A DNA stretch of 56,474 nt, from positions 1-56,474 of the forward strand of contig JAFUSH010000029.1 of assembly GCA_017471705.1 (NCBI GenBank), in the 5' to 3' direction. Numbering within the stretch: the stretch's first letter is position 1; the number at the start of each line of letters is the position of its first letter. Origin of the DNA: Alphaproteobacteria bacterium (GTDB taxonomy: Bacteria > Pseudomonadota > Alphaproteobacteria > RF32 > CAG-239). The position numbers and the translations under genes were made by a program. The notes under the pieces were generated by a model. That model had not been told where the DNA came from. It saw nothing but the letters and a program-made list of their open reading frames with translations, and made no database searches. Positions 17,454 to 25,366 of this stretch are shown here, piece after piece.

Positions 17454-20400
17454 TTATTTATATTGTGACAAGTGTTCAAGCAATGCACGTTTTTCATTAA
17501 CGTTATCTTGAGCCTTATTCAACAGCATATTGTAGCGATCCGGATTGGCTTTGTTTACAACTTGGAAACGGGTTTCACTGGCCATAAATTCTGCCAAAGG
17601 CTTGCTCGGAGCTTTAGAATCCAAAGTCAGCGGAGCAATACCTTCTTTGGTATTTTCCGGATTATAGCGGTACAACGGCCAACTACCGGTTTCTACCGCA
17701 TTCTTTTGGTGAGACAAACCTTCGGCCATATTCAAGCCTTGGTTAATACACGGACAGTATGCGATAATGATAGACGGACCGTCATAAGCTTCAGCTTCAT
17801 TCATTGCCTTGATAACTTGTGTATCATTGGCACCCATAGCTACCTGAGCCACATATACATTGCCGTAAGACATAGCAATCATACCCAAATCTTTCTTCGG
17901 CAATTCTTTACCTGCCGTAGCAAATTTGGCGGAAGCACCCATCGGGGTAGCTTTAGATTGTTGACCGCCGGTATTGGAATATACACCGGTATCAACTACC
18001 AAGATATTAACGTTTCTGCCGCTGGCAATAGCGTGGTCAACACCGCCGAAGCCGATATCATAAGCCCAACCGTCACCGCCGATAATCCAAACTGATTTCT
18101 TAATCAAGTAATCGGCAACTTCGTTTAAGTGCTTAGCTTCATCGCTGTTCATTGCGGATAACTTAGCACGCAAAGCGGCAACATTATCGCGTTGAGCATC
18201 AATTTCCATATCGTTGGACTGCGGATTAGCCAAAATCTTATCGGCAATTTCACCCAATTCAGACTTCATACCTTCGAGTAAAGATTTAGCCATTGTTGTA
18301 CCGTGGTCAATGGAAATTCTCATACCCAAACCAAATTCGGCGTTGTCTTCAAACAGAGAGTTAGCCCAAGCCGGACCAAAGCCTTTTTCATCTTTACAAT
18401 AAGGAGTTGTCGGCAAGTTACCGGAGTAAATTGAAGAACAACCGGTAGCATTGGCAATTACCATTCTGTCACCGAACAACTGTGTAAGTAATTTAATGTA
18501 CGGAGTTTCACCGCAGCCGGCACAAGCGCCCGAATATTCAAACAACGGTTGAATAAGCTGAGTTGTCTTCGGCATATTCTTAACCACATCGGTACGTTTA
18601 ACATATGGTAATGTTTCAAAGAACTTCCAATTAGCTTTTTCAGCTTCCAAATGATTTTCGATGTGATCCATATTAATGGCGTGAAGTTCGGCATTTTCTT
18701 TATTTTTAGCCGGACAAGCCGTTACGCATACACCGCAGCCGGTACAATCTTCCGGAGAAATTTGTAAGATGAATTTCTTACCGGCAAATTCTTTACCTTT
18801 GTAATCAGCACTCTTCAAAGTAGCCGGAGCATTTTTCAGTTCTTCGTCAGAAGCAACCTTCATACGAATTACGCCGTGCGGGCAAACAATAGAGCATTTA
18901 CCGCATTGAATACAAGTATTCGGATCCCATACCGGAACTTCGGTAGCTATACAACGCTTTTCAAATTGCGTGGTAGCTGTCGGCCAAGTGCCGTCAACAA
19001 CTTCTTGTAATTCCGAAGTTTTAATGCTGTCGCCTTTATCGGCAATCAACTTAGCGGTTAAACCCTGAACAAATTCCGGAGCTTCAGCCGGAACCGGAGC
19101 CAAACGATGGAATTTAGAAGTAACGTGATCAGGATATTTAACTTCAAACATATGTTCCAGAGAAGCATCAACCGCGGCATAATTCTTCTGAACAACCGCG
19201 TCGCCTTTTTTAGAATATGTCTTTTTAATAGCGGCTTTAATTTGTGCAATCGCTTCATCTTTCGGCAAAATATTGGAAATAGCAAAGAAACAGGTCTGCA
19301 TAACCGTATTAATTCTTTGTCCCATACCGGTGGCACGGGCAACTTCAACCGCATTAATCGTGTAGAACTTCAAATGTTTGGCTAAAATTTGTTCTTGAAC
19401 TTCTATCGGCAGTTGATCCCAAACTTCTTCAGCCTTGTACGGGGCATTCAATAAGAAAGTAGCACCGTCTTTAGCAATGTGAAGAATATCAACTTTCTTC
19501 ATAAATTGGAATTGGTGACAAGCCACAAAATCTGCCTTATTAATCAAATAAGCGCTGCGAATAGGATTATCCGAAAAACGCAGGTGAGAAGTTGTCATTG
19601 AGCCGGATTTACGAGAATCGTAAACGAAGTAGCCCTGACCGTATTTACCGGCATCTTCAGCAATAATCTTAATAGAGTTTTTGTTAGCACCCACGGTACC
19701 GTCAGCACCCAAACCGAAGAATACGGCTCTGACCACATCATCAGGTTCAACGTCGAAAGAAGCGTCATAAGACAAAGATTTATGAGTCAAATCATCTTCG
19801 ATACCAACCGTAAAACCGTTAATCGGTTTGGCAGATACGGCATTATCAAATACCGCCTTAGCCATAGCCGGAGTAAATTCTTTAGAAGACAAACCGTAAC
19901 GACCGCCGTAAATTTTCGGTAAGTTTGCAATTTCACCATTGGCAAAAGCTTGTGACAAAGCGGTAACCACATCCAAATACAACGGTTCACCGAGAGAGCC
20001 GGCTTCTTTGGTTCTATCCAAAACAGAAACCGTTTTAGCTGTTTTCGGCAAAGCCTTTAAGAAAGAAGCGGTCGGGAACGGACGATACAAATGAACTTTC
20101 AAAACGCCGAGTTTAGCACCGTGAGCATTCAAATATTCAATAGCTTCTTCAACAGTTTCGGCGCCTGATCCCATAACCACAACTACGTTTTCGGCATCCT
20201 TAGCACCTACATAGTCAACTACGTTATATTGTCTGCCGGTAATCTTGGCAAATTTATTCATTTCTTCCTGAACAATTCCTTCTACTTTAGCATAGTAAGG
20301 ATTGGCAGCTTCTCTGCCTTGGAAGAATACATCCGGATTCTGTGCAGTTCCGCGAACAACCGGAGCCTCCGGACGCAAAGCGTGCTGAGCATTGAATTTA

Positions 20401-21002
20401 TAATTAACACCTTCAAGCATAGCTTTTAAATCATCATCGGAAAGTAATTTCACTTTTTTGATTTCGTGAGAAGTTCTGAAACCGTCAAAGAAATGCATAA
20501 ACGGAACACGTGAACGAAGCGTAGCGGTCTGCGCAATTGCCGCCATATCTCCGGCTTCCTGCACCGAATTAGAGCAAAGCATAGCAAAACCGGTTTGACG
20601 GCATCCCATAACATCGGAATGATCACCGTAAATGGATAAAGCGTGATACGCAAGCGAGCGAGCCGCAACGTGCATAACAAACGGCATTAATTCACCGGCA
20701 ATTTTATACATATTCGGAATCATCAACAACAAACCTTGCGAAGCGGTAAATGTTGTGGTCAATGCACCTGCTTGCAACGAACCGTGGCAAGCACCGGCAG
20801 CACCGGCTTCCGACTGCATTTCCTGAATATCCGGAGTAACACCCCAAATATTTTTCTGTTTGGCAGCAGACCACGCATCAGCCCACTCTCCCATCGGAGA
20901 AGACGGAGTAATCGGGTAGATAACGCAGACTTCATTTAAACGATGCGCAACCGAAGCGCAAGCCTCATTGGCATCCATCATTTTCATTTTAACATCTGAC
21001 AT
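17454..21002 (-). CDS. nifJ: Pyruvate:ferredoxin (flavodoxin) oxidoreductase
   Basis: Homodimeric enzyme converting pyruvate and CoA to acetyl-CoA, CO2 and reduced ferredoxin or flavodoxin in anaerobes. The single 1182-residue chain contains all domains. The N-terminal pyrimidine-binding domain has YPITPSSPMGEWAD; the gamma domain follows. Two 4Fe-4S motifs are present (CIQCGKCSIVCPHG and CTGCGVCVTACP). The C-terminal TPP domain has GDGWAYDIGFGG and VDTGVYSNTGGQQS, and an additional conserved Cys lies in SGACAGCGETP. GATA-rich weak SD (AAGGATAT) precedes the ATG. The gene stands alone with its own terminator. It points to fermentative, oxygen-sensitive metabolism. Confidence 0.96.
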   Translation of the reverse strand: MSDVKMKMMDANEACASVAHRLNEVCVIYPITPSSPMGEWADAWSAAKQKNIWGVTPDIQEMQSEAGAAGACHGSLQAGALTTTFTASQGLLLMIPNMYKIAGELMPFVMHVAARSLAYHALSIYGDHSDVMGCRQTGFAMLCSNSVQEAGDMAAIAQTATLRSRVPFMHFFDGFRTSHEIKKVKLLSDDDLKAMLEGVNYKFNAQHALRPEAPVVRGTAQNPDVFFQGREAANPYYAKVEGIVQEEMNKFAKITGRQYNVVDYVGAKDAENVVVVMGSGAETVEEAIEYLNAHGAKLGVLKVHLYRPFPTASFLKALPKTAKTVSVLDRTKEAGSLGEPLYLDVVTALSQAFANGEIANLPKIYGGRYGLSSKEFTPAMAKAVFDNAVSAKPINGFTVGIEDDLTHKSLSYDASFDVEPDDVVRAVFFGLGADGTVGANKNSIKIIAEDAGKYGQGYFVYDSRKSGSMTTSHLRFSDNPIRSAYLINKADFVACHQFQFMKKVDILHIAKDGATFLLNAPYKAEEVWDQLPIEVQEQILAKHLKFYTINAVEVARATGMGQRINTVMQTCFFAISNILPKDEAIAQIKAAIKKTYSKKGDAVVQKNYAAVDASLEHMFEVKYPDHVTSKFHRLAPVPAEAPEFVQGLTAKLIADKGDSIKTSELQEVVDGTWPTATTQFEKRCIATEVPVWDPNTCIQCGKCSIVCPHGVIRMKVASDEELKNAPATLKSADYKGKEFAGKKFILQISPEDCTGCGVCVTACPAKNKENAELHAINMDHIENHLEAEKANWKFFETLPYVKRTDVVKNMPKTTQLIQPLFEYSGACAGCGETPYIKLLTQLFGDRMVIANATGCSSIYSGNLPTTPYCKDEKGFGPAWANSLFEDNAEFGLGMRISIDHGTTMAKSLLEGMKSELGEIADKILANPQSNDMEIDAQRDNVAALRAKLSAMNSDEAKHLNEVADYLIKKSVWIIGGDGWAYDIGFGGVDHAIASGRNVNILVVDTGVYSNTGGQQSKATPMGASAKFATAGKELPKKDLGMIAMSYGNVYVAQVAMGANDTQVIKAMNEAEAYDGPSIIIAYCPCINQGLNMAEGLSHQKNAVETGSWPLYRYNPENTKEGIAPLTLDSKAPSKPLAEFMASETRFQVVNKANPDRYNMLLNKAQDNVNEKRALLEHLSQYK

Positions 21003-21081
21003 TTATAAATATCCTTATAAGTTAATATCAAAAAAGTGAAAAACCCAACAAAATGCTGAATTTTCCGTACTCTAGCTAAAG

Positions 21082-21097
21082 TAAACATAAATGTTTA
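21082..21097. promoter_or_regulatory. Inverted repeat, possible operator upstream of nifJ
   Basis: TAAACA and TGTTTA are perfect inverted arms around TAAA, 80 nt upstream of nifJ. The binding protein is unknown; chance occurrence in AT-rich DNA is possible. Confidence 0.3.
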
Positions 21098-21204
21098 TGG
21101 CGCCTCTTATAGCACACAATACGTAAAAATCAAGCAGTTTTAATCGGTTAGACGCAATTTTAATCAGATAAAATCACACATTTAAACAAAATCAGAATCA
21201 CTAC

Positions 21205-21233
21205 TTGACAAATTGTCAAATAAGGCATATACA
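21205..21233 (+). promoter_or_regulatory. Near-consensus promoter with overlapping palindrome, upstream of M16-like gene
   Basis: TTGACA (21205-21210) and TATACA (21228-21233) with a 17-bp spacer. The -35 hexamer is one arm of the palindrome TTGACA-AAT-TGTCAA, which could be an operator. A near copy (TTGACAAATTGGCAA) lies at 37165-37179, before queA. Confidence 0.7.
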
Positions 21234-21279
21234 GACAGATACAGTTCACATTATTATATAACCCAAATAATTAAAGCTT

Positions 21280-22500
21280 ATGACGCAGATTATTTTAGAG
21301 AACGGCATTACGCTGTTAATGAATGGTGCACAGAATCGCAGTTTTGAGGTTTCTGTAGTTATCAAGACCGGTCACATCAACGAGCCCAAGCTCGGATTGG
21401 CGTCTCTTTACGAGAATGTGGTTATCAAGCAGTCACAGCGGGCCAAGCGGAACATTGTTTCCAGCTATGGCGGCGACATCACTGCTTTCACCACCGGCGG
21501 AAGTATCACCGCCCTGAAGAAGACTATGCTCGAGTTGTGGGATGCTTGCTGCAACCCTCATTTGACGGAACTTGAAGTTTCCGAGGCTGCGCAGGATATC
21601 TTGCAGCACACTATCGACCTTGCCAACGTTCCCGAGCGCCAGACCAAGATGGCCTACAAGCATACGGCTTTCGCGCAAGACGACGTGGTCTGGGACACAG
21701 CAGAGTACATCCGCCGCGTTTCCGGGCTGACCGTCGAAGATGTTCAGGACTACATCACTTCCAACTACGTTGGCAGTAACCTGATTATCAGCTATTGCGG
21801 TCCGGAAGACAGCTTCGACAAGTTAACCGACTTGTGCCGTCAGCTCTTCGGCAAGCTTCCCACCGGCAAGCGTACCCAGATTAAGAAGTTGCTGTATACC
21901 GGCGGCTTTGAGAAGATTACCGGAGACAACGACACTATGTTGCTCGCAGCATTCGGATGGGATATATCCAAGCTTTCCGATTTTGCCGAGACCAACGTCT
22001 TGATGTCCCTGCTCTCGGCTCGTCTGGAGCGGCAGCTCACACCTCTGGGCATCGGTTGCAACCTCAAGATTGCCGGCTACTATGGGTTCCGAACCTTGCG
22101 TATTCTGCTGACTACCAATCTTCCGCAGCCTTGCTCCGAGGAGCTTCTGGTTCGCAGCAAGAAGGATATGGTCACTGCCATTGATTTGGTATGCGGCAAC
22201 ATTCATCGCGTTACACACGATTGTGCCAGTGACCGCCGTATGGAGACCTCGCGCCAGCGGGCTATGACTCAGCGTCTGGCCATCTCCAACGAGAAGTTGT
22301 TCCGCACGGTGGAAACTGCTTGGCTGCATCTCAAACGCGGTGTTGTCTATGACAATGACCGCTGCATTGACAAGATTTGGCAGCTCGATGCCGTAAATGT
22401 CCGTAATATGGCGGTAAAGATTTTTGCCCAGAAGCTCACTCTCGTGACTTACGGCATTGAAGGAGTCGATTACGAAGATGTCATCGAGAAGATGAAATAA
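21280..22500 (+). CDS. M16 (insulinase)-like protein without zinc site, probably non-catalytic
   Basis: The 406 residues have the shape of one M16 peptidase unit. The N-terminal half matches family spacing, but the inverted zinc motif HxxEH is replaced by S42-L-Y-E-N46 in GLASLYENVV, where active members read GLAHFLEHM. A following SSYGGDITAFTTGGSITAL corresponds to the family's G-G-x-x-N/T-A-F region. There is no signal peptide, so it is cytoplasmic. Codon use differs clearly from neighbours: Lys is nearly always AAG and C/G-ending codons dominate, in an otherwise AT-rich region. The start lacks a strong SD (AATTAAAGCTTATG). It has its own promoter and terminator. Likely transferred from another genome; may act as a non-catalytic partner or scaffold. 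Confidence 0.75.
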   Translation: MTQIILENGITLLMNGAQNRSFEVSVVIKTGHINEPKLGLASLYENVVIKQSQRAKRNIVSSYGGDITAFTTGGSITALKKTMLELWDACCNPHLTELEVSEAAQDILQHTIDLANVPERQTKMAYKHTAFAQDDVVWDTAEYIRRVSGLTVEDVQDYITSNYVGSNLIISYCGPEDSFDKLTDLCRQLFGKLPTGKRTQIKKLLYTGGFEKITGDNDTMLLAAFGWDISKLSDFAETNVLMSLLSARLERQLTPLGIGCNLKIAGYYGFRTLRILLTTNLPQPCSEELLVRSKKDMVTAIDLVCGNIHRVTHDCASDRRMETSRQRAMTQRLAISNEKLFRTVETAWLHLKRGVVYDNDRCIDKIWQLDAVNVRNMAVKIFAQKLTLVTYGIEGVDYEDVIEKMK

Positions 22501-22517
22501 TCTTCATTGACTTTCCC

Positions 22518-22551
22518 AAAGGAGTTTGTATAATGCAAACTCCTTTTTTAT
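22518..22551 (+). terminator. Intrinsic terminator of M16-like gene
   Basis: An 11-bp stem (AAAGGAGTTTG with CAAACTCCTTT), 7-nt loop and T-run, 17 nt after the stop. Confidence 0.92.
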
Positions 22552-22569
22552 TTGATTTGAGAAAAAAAT

Positions 22570-23403
22570 ATGGACATTCTGATTGATACAGTAACAGATA
22601 ACTTAAAACTCTTCCCGTTTTTGTTTATAACATATCTGTTTTTAGAATATCTGGAACATAAAACTTCGGATAAAACCGTAAATTTTATTCGCAAGGCAGG
22701 TTTCAGCGGTCCGTTTATCGGCGCTTTATGCGGAACTCTGCCGCAGTGCGGCTTCTCGGTGGCAGCGGCAAATTTTTATGCCGCAAGAGTAATAGGTTTA
22801 GGTACTTTAATTGCTGTTTTTCTATCAACTTCCGATGAAATGTTGCCGATTTTAATTTCCAACGCCGTGCAACCGCAAATCATATCGGCAATTTTAATAT
22901 ACAAAGCCGTTTGCGGAATAATTTTCGGATATGCCATAAATTTTATATGGAACAAACGGCGCAAAAAGGAAAATATAAATATTGAACAGCTGTGTCAAAA
23001 TGAAAATTGCCACTGTGAATATGGTATTTTAAAATCGGCATTGCACCATTCGTTACACATTACATTGTTCATTTTTATCATTACGTTGATACTCAATTTT
23101 GCTATGGCATACTTGGACGTAGGGCAATTTACCGCATATCTGCAATTACCTCTTTGGGGAGAATTTTTCAGTGCTGTCATCGGACTTATTCCCAATTGTT
23201 CATCATCAGTAATCTTAACCCAATTGTTTTTAGACGGATATATTAATATCGGAACTTTAATAAGCGGTTCATTAGTCAGCAGCGGAGTCGGACTTTTAGT
23301 TTTGTTCCGTGTCAACCGCCTGTTAAAAGAAAATTTGATGATATTATGCATTATATGTATCTGCGGCATAATCGGCGGACTTTTCAGTCACCTTGTATTC
23401 TAA
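22570..23403 (+). CDS. Putative heavy-metal exporter, ArsP_2-like membrane protein
   Basis: A polytopic protein of 277 residues with 7-8 hydrophobic segments in two similar halves. Each half contains a Cys- and Ser-bearing motif: GTLPQCGFSVAAANFYA in the first and GLIPNCSSSVILTQLFLDG in the second, typical of the putative 10TM heavy-metal exporter family (ArsP_2). The central cytoplasmic loop carries Cys and His residues (CQNENCHCEYG) that could bind metal. No SD is clear before the ATG, and the gene lies 19 nt after a strong terminator. The substrate is unproven. Confidence 0.7.
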   Translation: MDILIDTVTDNLKLFPFLFITYLFLEYLEHKTSDKTVNFIRKAGFSGPFIGALCGTLPQCGFSVAAANFYAARVIGLGTLIAVFLSTSDEMLPILISNAVQPQIISAILIYKAVCGIIFGYAINFIWNKRRKKENINIEQLCQNENCHCEYGILKSALHHSLHITLFIFIITLILNFAMAYLDVGQFTAYLQLPLWGEFFSAVIGLIPNCSSSVILTQLFLDGYINIGTLISGSLVSSGVGLLVLFRVNRLLKENLMILCIICICGIIGGLFSHLVF

Positions 23404-23404
23404 T

Positions 23405-23433
23405 AAAAAAACCGACGTTACAGCCGGTTTTTT
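23405..23433. terminator. Bidirectional terminator between convergent genes
   Basis: AAAAAACCG and CGGTTTTTT arms with A/T runs on both sides. It serves the exporter gene (plus) and the OMP gene (minus). Confidence 0.8.
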
Positions 23434-23453
23434 CATCAATTTAAATACTGCAA

Positions 23454-23987
23454 TCAGTAAAAATAATAGCGGGCACCGATTGTAAATTCTTTGGAATTTT
23501 TGTATGTATTGTTATCGGAAATCGAATAGCGATACATAGCTCTGAATCCCCAATCCGGCGAAGGATTCAATTCACCGCCCACGCCTAACCGCAACGTATT
23601 TCCGTCATCTTTTTGAGTAGAGCCGTTATATTTTAGCTTTGTTGATATTCTGCCATATCCGACAGAACCTAAAATTGTCCCTTGCGATAAATTAACGGCA
23701 TTAAGCAAAACATCAGCACCGAAGCCATACAAACGCCCGCGGGAAGTCACTCCGTTAACTGTTTCTTTTTCCTTTAGAGAACGCTCGGCGAATGCTTCAA
23801 TAGCCCCTAAATCAACCAATTTAATACCGGCTGTTAAACTCCCTATATCATAATTGTCCGGATATCTGGCATTTACATTAGGCGTCATATTAACGTAATC
23901 AAAACCTGCATACGGCAGATACTCTCCGGCCTCAACCGAAGTAAAACTCATAACGGCAGCCGCCGTCAATAATAAAAACTTTTTCAT
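23454..23987 (-). CDS. Small outer-membrane beta-barrel protein
   Basis: The 177 residues start with a clear signal peptide (MKKFLLLTAAAVMSFTSVEA) and continue as alternating amphipathic strands ending in FTIGARYYFY, with a terminal aromatic residue as expected of BAM substrates. The pattern (YLPYAGFDYV, GFGADVLLNA, GSVGYGRIS, LRLGVGGELN, WGFRAMYRY) fits an eight-stranded OmpA/Opa-like barrel. GGAG precedes the start. No further domain is present, so a structural or adhesive role in the outer membrane is likely but unknown. Confidence 0.8.
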   Translation of the reverse strand: MKKFLLLTAAAVMSFTSVEAGEYLPYAGFDYVNMTPNVNARYPDNYDIGSLTAGIKLVDLGAIEAFAERSLKEKETVNGVTSRGRLYGFGADVLLNAVNLSQGTILGSVGYGRISTKLKYNGSTQKDDGNTLRLGVGGELNPSPDWGFRAMYRYSISDNNTYKNSKEFTIGARYYFY

Positions 23988-24050
23988 TTCGACTCTCCTT
24001 CAATACTCTCACTATATTACCGAAAATATAACGTTTGGTTAATTATAAAA

Positions 24051-24090
24051 CAAAAAAAACTCCGTAAGACATTGCTCACGGAGTTTTTTT
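24051..24090. terminator. Intrinsic terminator of the tandem ACP gene
   Basis: AACTCCGT and ACGGAGTT arms with a T-run on the minus strand (A-run on plus), directly after the ACP stop. Confidence 0.85.
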
Positions 24091-24091
24091 G

Positions 24092-24586
24092 CTACAGATG
24101 TTCGGTAATAAAATCAATGACTTCACCGAAAGTGTAATCACCTAAATAATAACCGGTCAAATCAACGCCGAATTTCTGCTCAATTTCCTGAGTCAAATCC
24201 TGAATATCTATGGAATCGTAACCAATATTCCAAAATATTCTTTCTTCATCATTGACATCGGACAGTTTATTCTGCCTGTTAAGCTTTTGCAAAAGCTTGA
24301 GCAAGTCTTTTTTAACCTCTTGACGCAGATTGCGGTATACGACCTTATCACACAACTGCCCGACAGTCAGATTTTTAACAGTGCTTACTTCGATGTAACC
24401 GAGATTAAACTTCTGCTCCAAGACTTCAACCATTGCAATCATTTCCAAGCTTTCAAGCTCCAAATCCGAGATTACATCATCTTCAGATACTTGAAATTTA
24501 TCGGTTTGTCTCTGTTCATCGCCAGCATCACACAGAATTTCATTAACTGTCGCTAACACTTCTGATCTGAGTTTTTGCTTATCCAT
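24092..24586 (-). CDS. Tandem acyl-carrier-like protein (two ACP domains)
   Basis: The 164 residues contain two four-helix acyl-carrier-like units. Unit 1 (about 1-85) has the carrier motif LELESLEMIAMVEVLEQKF, with Ser in E-S-L. Unit 2 (about 86-164) has YDSIDIQDLTQEIEQKFGVDL, with Ser in D-S-I. Both serines occupy the position that receives 4'-phosphopantetheine. No synthase, ligase or transferase gene is adjacent, so the acyl pathway is unknown; it is not the housekeeping AcpP. The SD (AAGG) lies unusually close to the ATG. Only an intrinsic terminator, and no promoter, lies between it and the upstream 50-codon gene, so it is probably expressed by readthrough. Confidence 0.75.
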   Translation of the reverse strand: MDKQKLRSEVLATVNEILCDAGDEQRQTDKFQVSEDDVISDLELESLEMIAMVEVLEQKFNLGYIEVSTVKNLTVGQLCDKVVYRNLRQEVKKDLLKLLQKLNRQNKLSDVNDEERIFWNIGYDSIDIQDLTQEIEQKFGVDLTGYYLGDYTFGEVIDFITEHL

Positions 24587-24616
24587 ACCTTAAAGTTAAA
24601 TAATAAAATTAATTAT

Positions 24617-24657
24617 CGAAAAAAGCAGCTCAAACCACCACGGGTTACGGGCTGCTT
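24617..24657 (-). terminator. Intrinsic terminator / candidate attenuator before the ACP gene
   Basis: AAAGCAGC and GCTGCTTT arms with a T-run on the minus strand, only 31 nt ahead of the ACP start codon. It ends the transcript of the 50-codon gene and would gate ACP expression. Confidence 0.8.
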
Positions 24658-24682
24658 TCATAAGAGAATAAAAGAACAAAAC

Positions 24683-24765
24683 GAACAGGGGGGTGCCTCC
24701 GACCTTAAGGCGGGAAAACGGCAAACCCTCTTCAAGATATACCGAAAAACACCCAAAGTCCGTTC
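24683..24765 (-). ncRNA. Structured RNA segment between the 50-codon gene and its terminator
   Basis: On the minus strand GAAC pairs with GTTC and GGGTG with CACCC across about 55 nt, enclosing smaller hairpins (GGG/CCC, CCTTAAGG). No ORF is convincing here. It may be a folded 3' UTR or a ligand- or protein-binding leader for the ACP gene. No known class was recognised. Confidence 0.35.
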
Positions 24766-24789
24766 ATACACATATATGGAGGAAGAAAC

Positions 24790-24942
24790 TTACTCAGCAA
24801 CCATAACGGCTTGCTTGCGATGCTTCGTTCTCTTGGCAGCATCACGCTCGCGCTGATACTCCGTCTGATAATGCGATGATTTCTTGAACTGACCTTTTTC
24901 TTTTTTAGCGTTTTTCTGCGCTCTTTGAACTTTGTTAGCCAT
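24790..24942 (-). CDS. 50-residue basic protein, unknown
   Basis: A short gene with its own strong promoter and terminator. The product (starting MANKVQRAQKNAKKEKG) is very rich in Lys, Arg and Gln, has no hydrophobic segment, and is predicted to be helical or disordered; it could bind RNA or ribosomes. The SD-like AAAGAG stands just before the ATG, the same unusually tight spacing as in the neighbouring ACP gene. Codon choice is coherent over the whole length. No family was recognised. As the first gene of the unit it may act as a leader peptide for the downstream ACP gene. Confidence 0.55.
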   Translation of the reverse strand: MANKVQRAQKNAKKEKGQFKKSSHYQTEYQRERDAAKRTKHRKQAVMVAE

Positions 24943-24977
24943 ACTCTTTAATTTTAATTAAACAATAAATAATACAA

Positions 24978-25035
24978 CTCTCATATACTTAAATTTATGT
25001 GAGAGATTTATACGACCGTATTACTTATTTGTCAA
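24978..25035 (-). promoter_or_regulatory. Near-consensus promoter and 5' leader hairpin
   Basis: On the minus strand TTGACA (25030-25035) and TATAAA (25007-25012) are 17 bp apart. The predicted start region immediately forms a hairpin with CTCTCA and TGAGAG arms (24978-25005). It drives the 50-codon gene and possibly the ACP gene. The 424-nt stretch 24943-25366 otherwise holds only this promoter and the repeats below. Confidence 0.7.
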
Positions 25036-25069
25036 TACACCTAAGAAAATTTTTTACTTATTATATTTT

Positions 25070-25333
25070 GCACGACGGTGCGTATAAGCTCTTTTAACGA
25101 GACAGATACGAAGCATATTTTTGACGACGTGTACGAAGTGGTACACAAGAAAAATTTGCACGACGGTGCGTATAAGCTCTTTTAACGAGACAGATACGAA
25201 GCATATTTTTGACGACGTGTACGAAGTGGTACACAAGAAAAATTTGCACGGCGGTGCGTATAAGCTCTTTTAACGAGACAGATACGAAGCATATTTTTGA
25301 CGACGTGTACAAAGTGGTACACGAGGAGAAAAT
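25070..25333. repeat. Three tandem copies of an 88-bp repeat
   Basis: Units begin at 25070, 25158 and 25246 with an exact 88-bp period. The first two look identical; the third has a few substitutions. Each unit contains GCAC/GTGC and GTGTAC/GTACAC hairpins. Because 88 is not a multiple of 3, the short ORFs across it change frame from copy to copy, so it is non-coding. Confidence 0.9.
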
Positions 25334-25364
25334 ATGCAAGCAGATGTCCGTTAAAAGAGCTTAT
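25260..25364. repeat. Long imperfect palindrome closing the repeat array
   Basis: The last repeat unit is continued by an inverted partial copy. A 16-bp arm (25260-25275) is perfectly complementary to 25349-25364, GCATATTTT pairs with AAAATATGC, and GTGTAC with GTACAC at the centre. The 105-nt structure abuts the kdsB stop codon and would fold as a large stem in the kdsB mRNA 3' end. Confidence 0.85.
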
Positions 25365-25366
25365 CT

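Noticed and set aside
17472-18095. Plus-strand ORF opposite nifJ
   Set aside because: It lies wholly inside the well-supported nifJ frame and shows no family pattern; typical antisense shadow.
21823-22329. Minus-strand ORF opposite the M16-like gene
   Set aside because: Long antisense frames are expected in the more GC-rich gene; no SD and no recognisable domain.
25070-25333. Tandem repeats as a CRISPR array
   Set aside because: Repeats of 88 bp are directly adjacent with no unique spacers, and no cas gene is present.
25054-25339. Minus-strand reading frames across the 88-bp repeats as repeat proteins
   Set aside because: The period is not a multiple of 3, so the same DNA is read in changing frames; no SD and no gene-like codon use.
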